Positions 61,551-64,000 of a stretch of DNA of 64,000 nt are shown here, in pieces. Position numbers and translations under genes: made by a program. Origin of the DNA: Euprymna scolopes (taxonomy: Eukaryota > Mollusca > Cephalopoda > Sepiida > Sepiolidae); assembly GCA_024364805.1 (NCBI GenBank), contig CM044495.1, positions 46,884,752-46,948,751 on the forward strand, written 5' to 3'. The notes beneath the pieces were generated by a model. The model was given only the letters and a program-made list of their open reading frames with translations. It searched no databases and had not been told where the DNA came from. Positions within the stretch are counted from its first letter, which is position 1; each line of letters starts with the position of its first letter.

Positions 61551-61712
61551 AGACAGCACTTAAAAATACGACTGTGAATTAAGACTTCCACCTAGATATT
61601 CCTGTTGGAATGAGAGTATGCTATCTACATGAATTAAATACAGCGGATGGTTTGTCAATTCTGGGCGGATTCAGAGTTCAACAGAAGGATTCCAGAGTTA
61701 AACAAGATACAC

Positions 61713-61748
61713 CTGAAGGAAACCTCCTAAGGTTACATCGGTCGAAAC
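61713..61748 (+). ncRNA. Hammerhead-like core remnant, family P1
   Basis: CTGAAGG and GAAAC boxes are present, but the 5' strand of stem II is altered, so the hairpin is mostly lost. It is the inverted partner of 61333-61365. Confidence 0.32.
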
Positions 61749-62191
61749 ATTGGGAAACTAATACTTATGATGAGAACAGTAGTTGGAATAATTTAAATAA
61801 TGCAAATTCTCAATCCTCATCTCAGTAATTCCTAACAAAAAATTTGGAAATTAAAAGTTGAAGGAAGAGGAGAGATAACGTAGTATAATTGAAAAAAAAA
61901 GAAAAAAATGAAAATAAAAATTTAATAGGAAAAAGTGAAAGCATAAAATAAAAGATTAAAAAAAAATAAATAGAAGAAAAATTGTAATTGGAAATCGAGA
62001 CTGATTTATTCATAGATGAGACAAAAGATAAATGAGGAAACCAGAAGAAAACCCATGAACATGATTATAGGATAAAGAATAAATTTTACTGCTGAAAAAA
62101 AAAAAAAAAAAAAAATTGATTTAGTGCAAATGACTTTGATGGGTATTTTTTTCTTCATGTTTAAACCCATTTATATATACATAAGCATATC

Positions 62192-62228
<37 letters not shown>

Positions 62229-62568
62229 TCTTTATTTGTTTTTTGTAAATAAAGAATATACCCTGCTCTACCTCATAATTGAGCACTCTTGTATTAACTT
62301 CATTGGTTACTTAACCTCTGGAAAACAATAACATCAGATTATAATATATATATATATATATATTATACATACATACTAGAAGAAAACTTGCTCTTAAAGA
62401 AGTTAATTTCTCAAACATTATTTTCCCATCAGTTTTATGCGTCCATACGAAGATTAAAATCAGAATATAATGACATATATAATATTTGTTAGAATTCTTT
62501 CCCATAAAACATCAAACAATGTGCTCGATTACAAAGAAAAAAGTTTTCAATATAAGAGCTTAATATTT

Positions 62569-62678
62569 ATTTAAATTGTACAGAAGGTCAGAAAAACATT
62601 GGTACCGTCGGTTTCCCGCTTATATTAGGTTTGAAACCGACGGTACCAGTGTTTTTCTGACCTTCTGTACAATTTAAA

Positions 62679-62679
<1 letters not shown>
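62569..62679. repeat. Near-perfect hairpin, 47 bp arms
   Basis: The arms 62569-62615 and 62633-62679 are inverted copies with one mismatch and a 17-base loop. They contain GTACAGAAGGTCAG and ACCGTCGGTTTC. A TA microsatellite follows at once. Confidence 0.85.
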
Positions 62680-62721
<42 letters not shown>

Positions 62722-62729
62722 TGTGTGTG

Positions 62730-63537
62730 TGTCTGCATACATACAAGCTTCTGTCAAAATTTGCGTAATAACAACAAAACTTACAAAAATATAATCGTTG
62801 TCTGTTGTCTTCAACAATACTTTACTCCATGAAAAACTGATGGCAAAATGTGTTTATCTTTTTATGTACGTATATTTTTGAAAAGCGTTTTCCGACATTC
62901 TTGCCGGCTTTTAATAGGCATTCAAAAGAAGTGAATACAAAGGAAAATATTAGAGTAAAAAAAATCAAATAGTACAGAAGTTTTAAGAAAATGAGATTAT
63001 AAATAAACTGCTTAACTTTCAGCTGACATCCTATAAATATGAAAAGCGTCTTTTTTATGTACTAATTATGACTGCTTGTTTGACAAGAACTCACACAAGA
63101 CATGGCGTTTCCAAGACACAGGCAAAATCAGACAGTGAAAACAAGAGAAAGGTGAAAACTAATGCCTGTTATTATCAGGCAATTAAATGATGAATTGTAA
63201 TCACATTACACTATAAATTAAAATCAATTTTCAAGTACATATTCTTATCACAATTTCGTGAAAAGGAAAACAATATGTATATCGTTCGTGGGATATATAG
63301 TTTTATATTCAGAAAGAGATATTCTTAAATAAGCACCTAAAATGAAAAATTAGCCAAGGGAAGTAACTCGTATACTTTTAGTAAGAGTTAATATTTCTTG
63401 TTTTACAATTTTTTTTAGTTCAGATACTGAACTTTAAATTATAGAGTATAGAAATATTTACAAAACAAATGTGAATAGAATGGATTTGGGGCAACAAAGT
63501 GTTCAAACACACAAATAATATATATGTTTTGTACAAA
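62730..63537. other. Intron upstream of the first exon in the window, nothing seen
   Basis: No TSP1 exon pattern (W-x-x-W, paired cysteines with AG/GT borders) was found on the minus strand here or in 60756-61300. Confidence 0.4.
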
Positions 63538-63620
63538 TAGCTCATCACTTATTAAGGCCCGAGTGCCACTCGAAGATAATAATTAATGTGTGCACGGTCG
63601 TCATTAGGACAAAGTTTATT
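63538..63620 (-). mobile_element. LINE-B 3' UTR fragment
   Basis: CATCACTTATTAAGGCCCGA and GTGCCACTCGAAGATAATA match the 3' UTR at 10600 and 47950. Confidence 0.45.
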
Positions 63621-63887
63621 CACATCCTTTATGATATGATTCAAATTGTTTCGAATTAGAAGCTAAATAAAGCTATGTTTGTAATGTGGCGCTTCTCGGT
63701 TCAAGTTACAGCTTACAATTTTACATTAAATAAAAAAATGTTTCGGAAAAATCCAATGCTGCTTTAATTAGAAAAAAAATGTTTCATTTAAATTATATTA
63801 AATTGTTCGAGAATCCAATTTTACTTATAATTTTAATAAAACAATTTTTGAATTAATTTTCTCATGCAGACTTTTCAATAAACGCAT

Positions 63888-64000
63888 ATTTTGACAAGCT
63901 TCTGGGCTTGACCTTTACTCCTAATCTGAAATGGAACACATACATTAAATCCGTTAAATTAAATCCGTTGCCAAAGCTGCTGGAAAAATGGTGGGATCCT
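63888..64000 (+). mobile_element. LINE-B fragment running off the window
   Basis: FDKLLGLTFTPNLKWNTYIK is encoded, with a short local duplication of TTAAATCCGTT. It then reads the segment before MVGSFYR. It continues beyond the end. Confidence 0.6.

Larger units (their letters stand above)
61310..61830. mobile_element. P1 inverted-pair element
   Basis: Minus-strand and plus-strand P1 ends lie about 350 bases apart and face each other. The sequence outside each core is related (GAGAACAGTAG followed by AATAAT, AAATAA), so the arms extend beyond the cores. A tRNA-like segment lies between the arms. Confidence 0.42.

Overview
The window looks like intronic DNA of a large gene in a cephalopod mollusc, most likely an octopus. 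The reasons are very AT-rich sequence, kilobase introns, long TA microsatellites, many short decayed non-LTR retrotransposon pieces, small Helitrons and SINEs, and one animal-type extracellular gene. The species call is inference; no database was searched.

Host gene. Five exons on the minus strand encode consecutive thrombospondin type-1 (TSP1) modules of a THSD7A/THSD7B-like transmembrane protein. In transcription order they are 60570-60755, 56262-56470, 50710-50902, 22086-22201 and 5762-5971. All have AG/GT borders. Phases match at three of the four junctions. At the third junction (50710 to 22201) the phases do not match, and about 70 residues present in the vertebrate protein are missing. 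One exon is therefore hidden in the 28.5 kb intron, possibly in the 625-base assembly gap (44983-45607), or has been lost. The signal peptide, first exons and last exons lie outside the window. No other host gene was found.

Mobile DNA. The introns hold: two families of non-LTR retrotransposon fragments (LINE-A and LINE-B) in at least 14 pieces, plus three other LINE tails; at least eleven Helitron-type 3' ends (hairpin, then CTAG/CTAA, then T), including two nearly whole 770-780 bp copies with internal about 155 bp tandem repeats; mariner/Tc1-group remnants; three MITE families; five 5S-rRNA-derived SINEs; and four possible tRNA-derived SINEs.

Most interesting signal. At least ten sites carry a hammerhead-ribozyme-like core (CTGANGA, stem II, GAAA). 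They fall into four sequence families. Stem II pairing is kept although its sequence differs, and several sites sit as head-to-head inverted pairs. This fits self-cleaving motifs of Penelope-like elements or retrozyme-type non-autonomous elements. The window also has several long perfect or near-perfect hairpins (37 bp and 47 bp arms) and a purine-rich stretch of about 0.8 kb.
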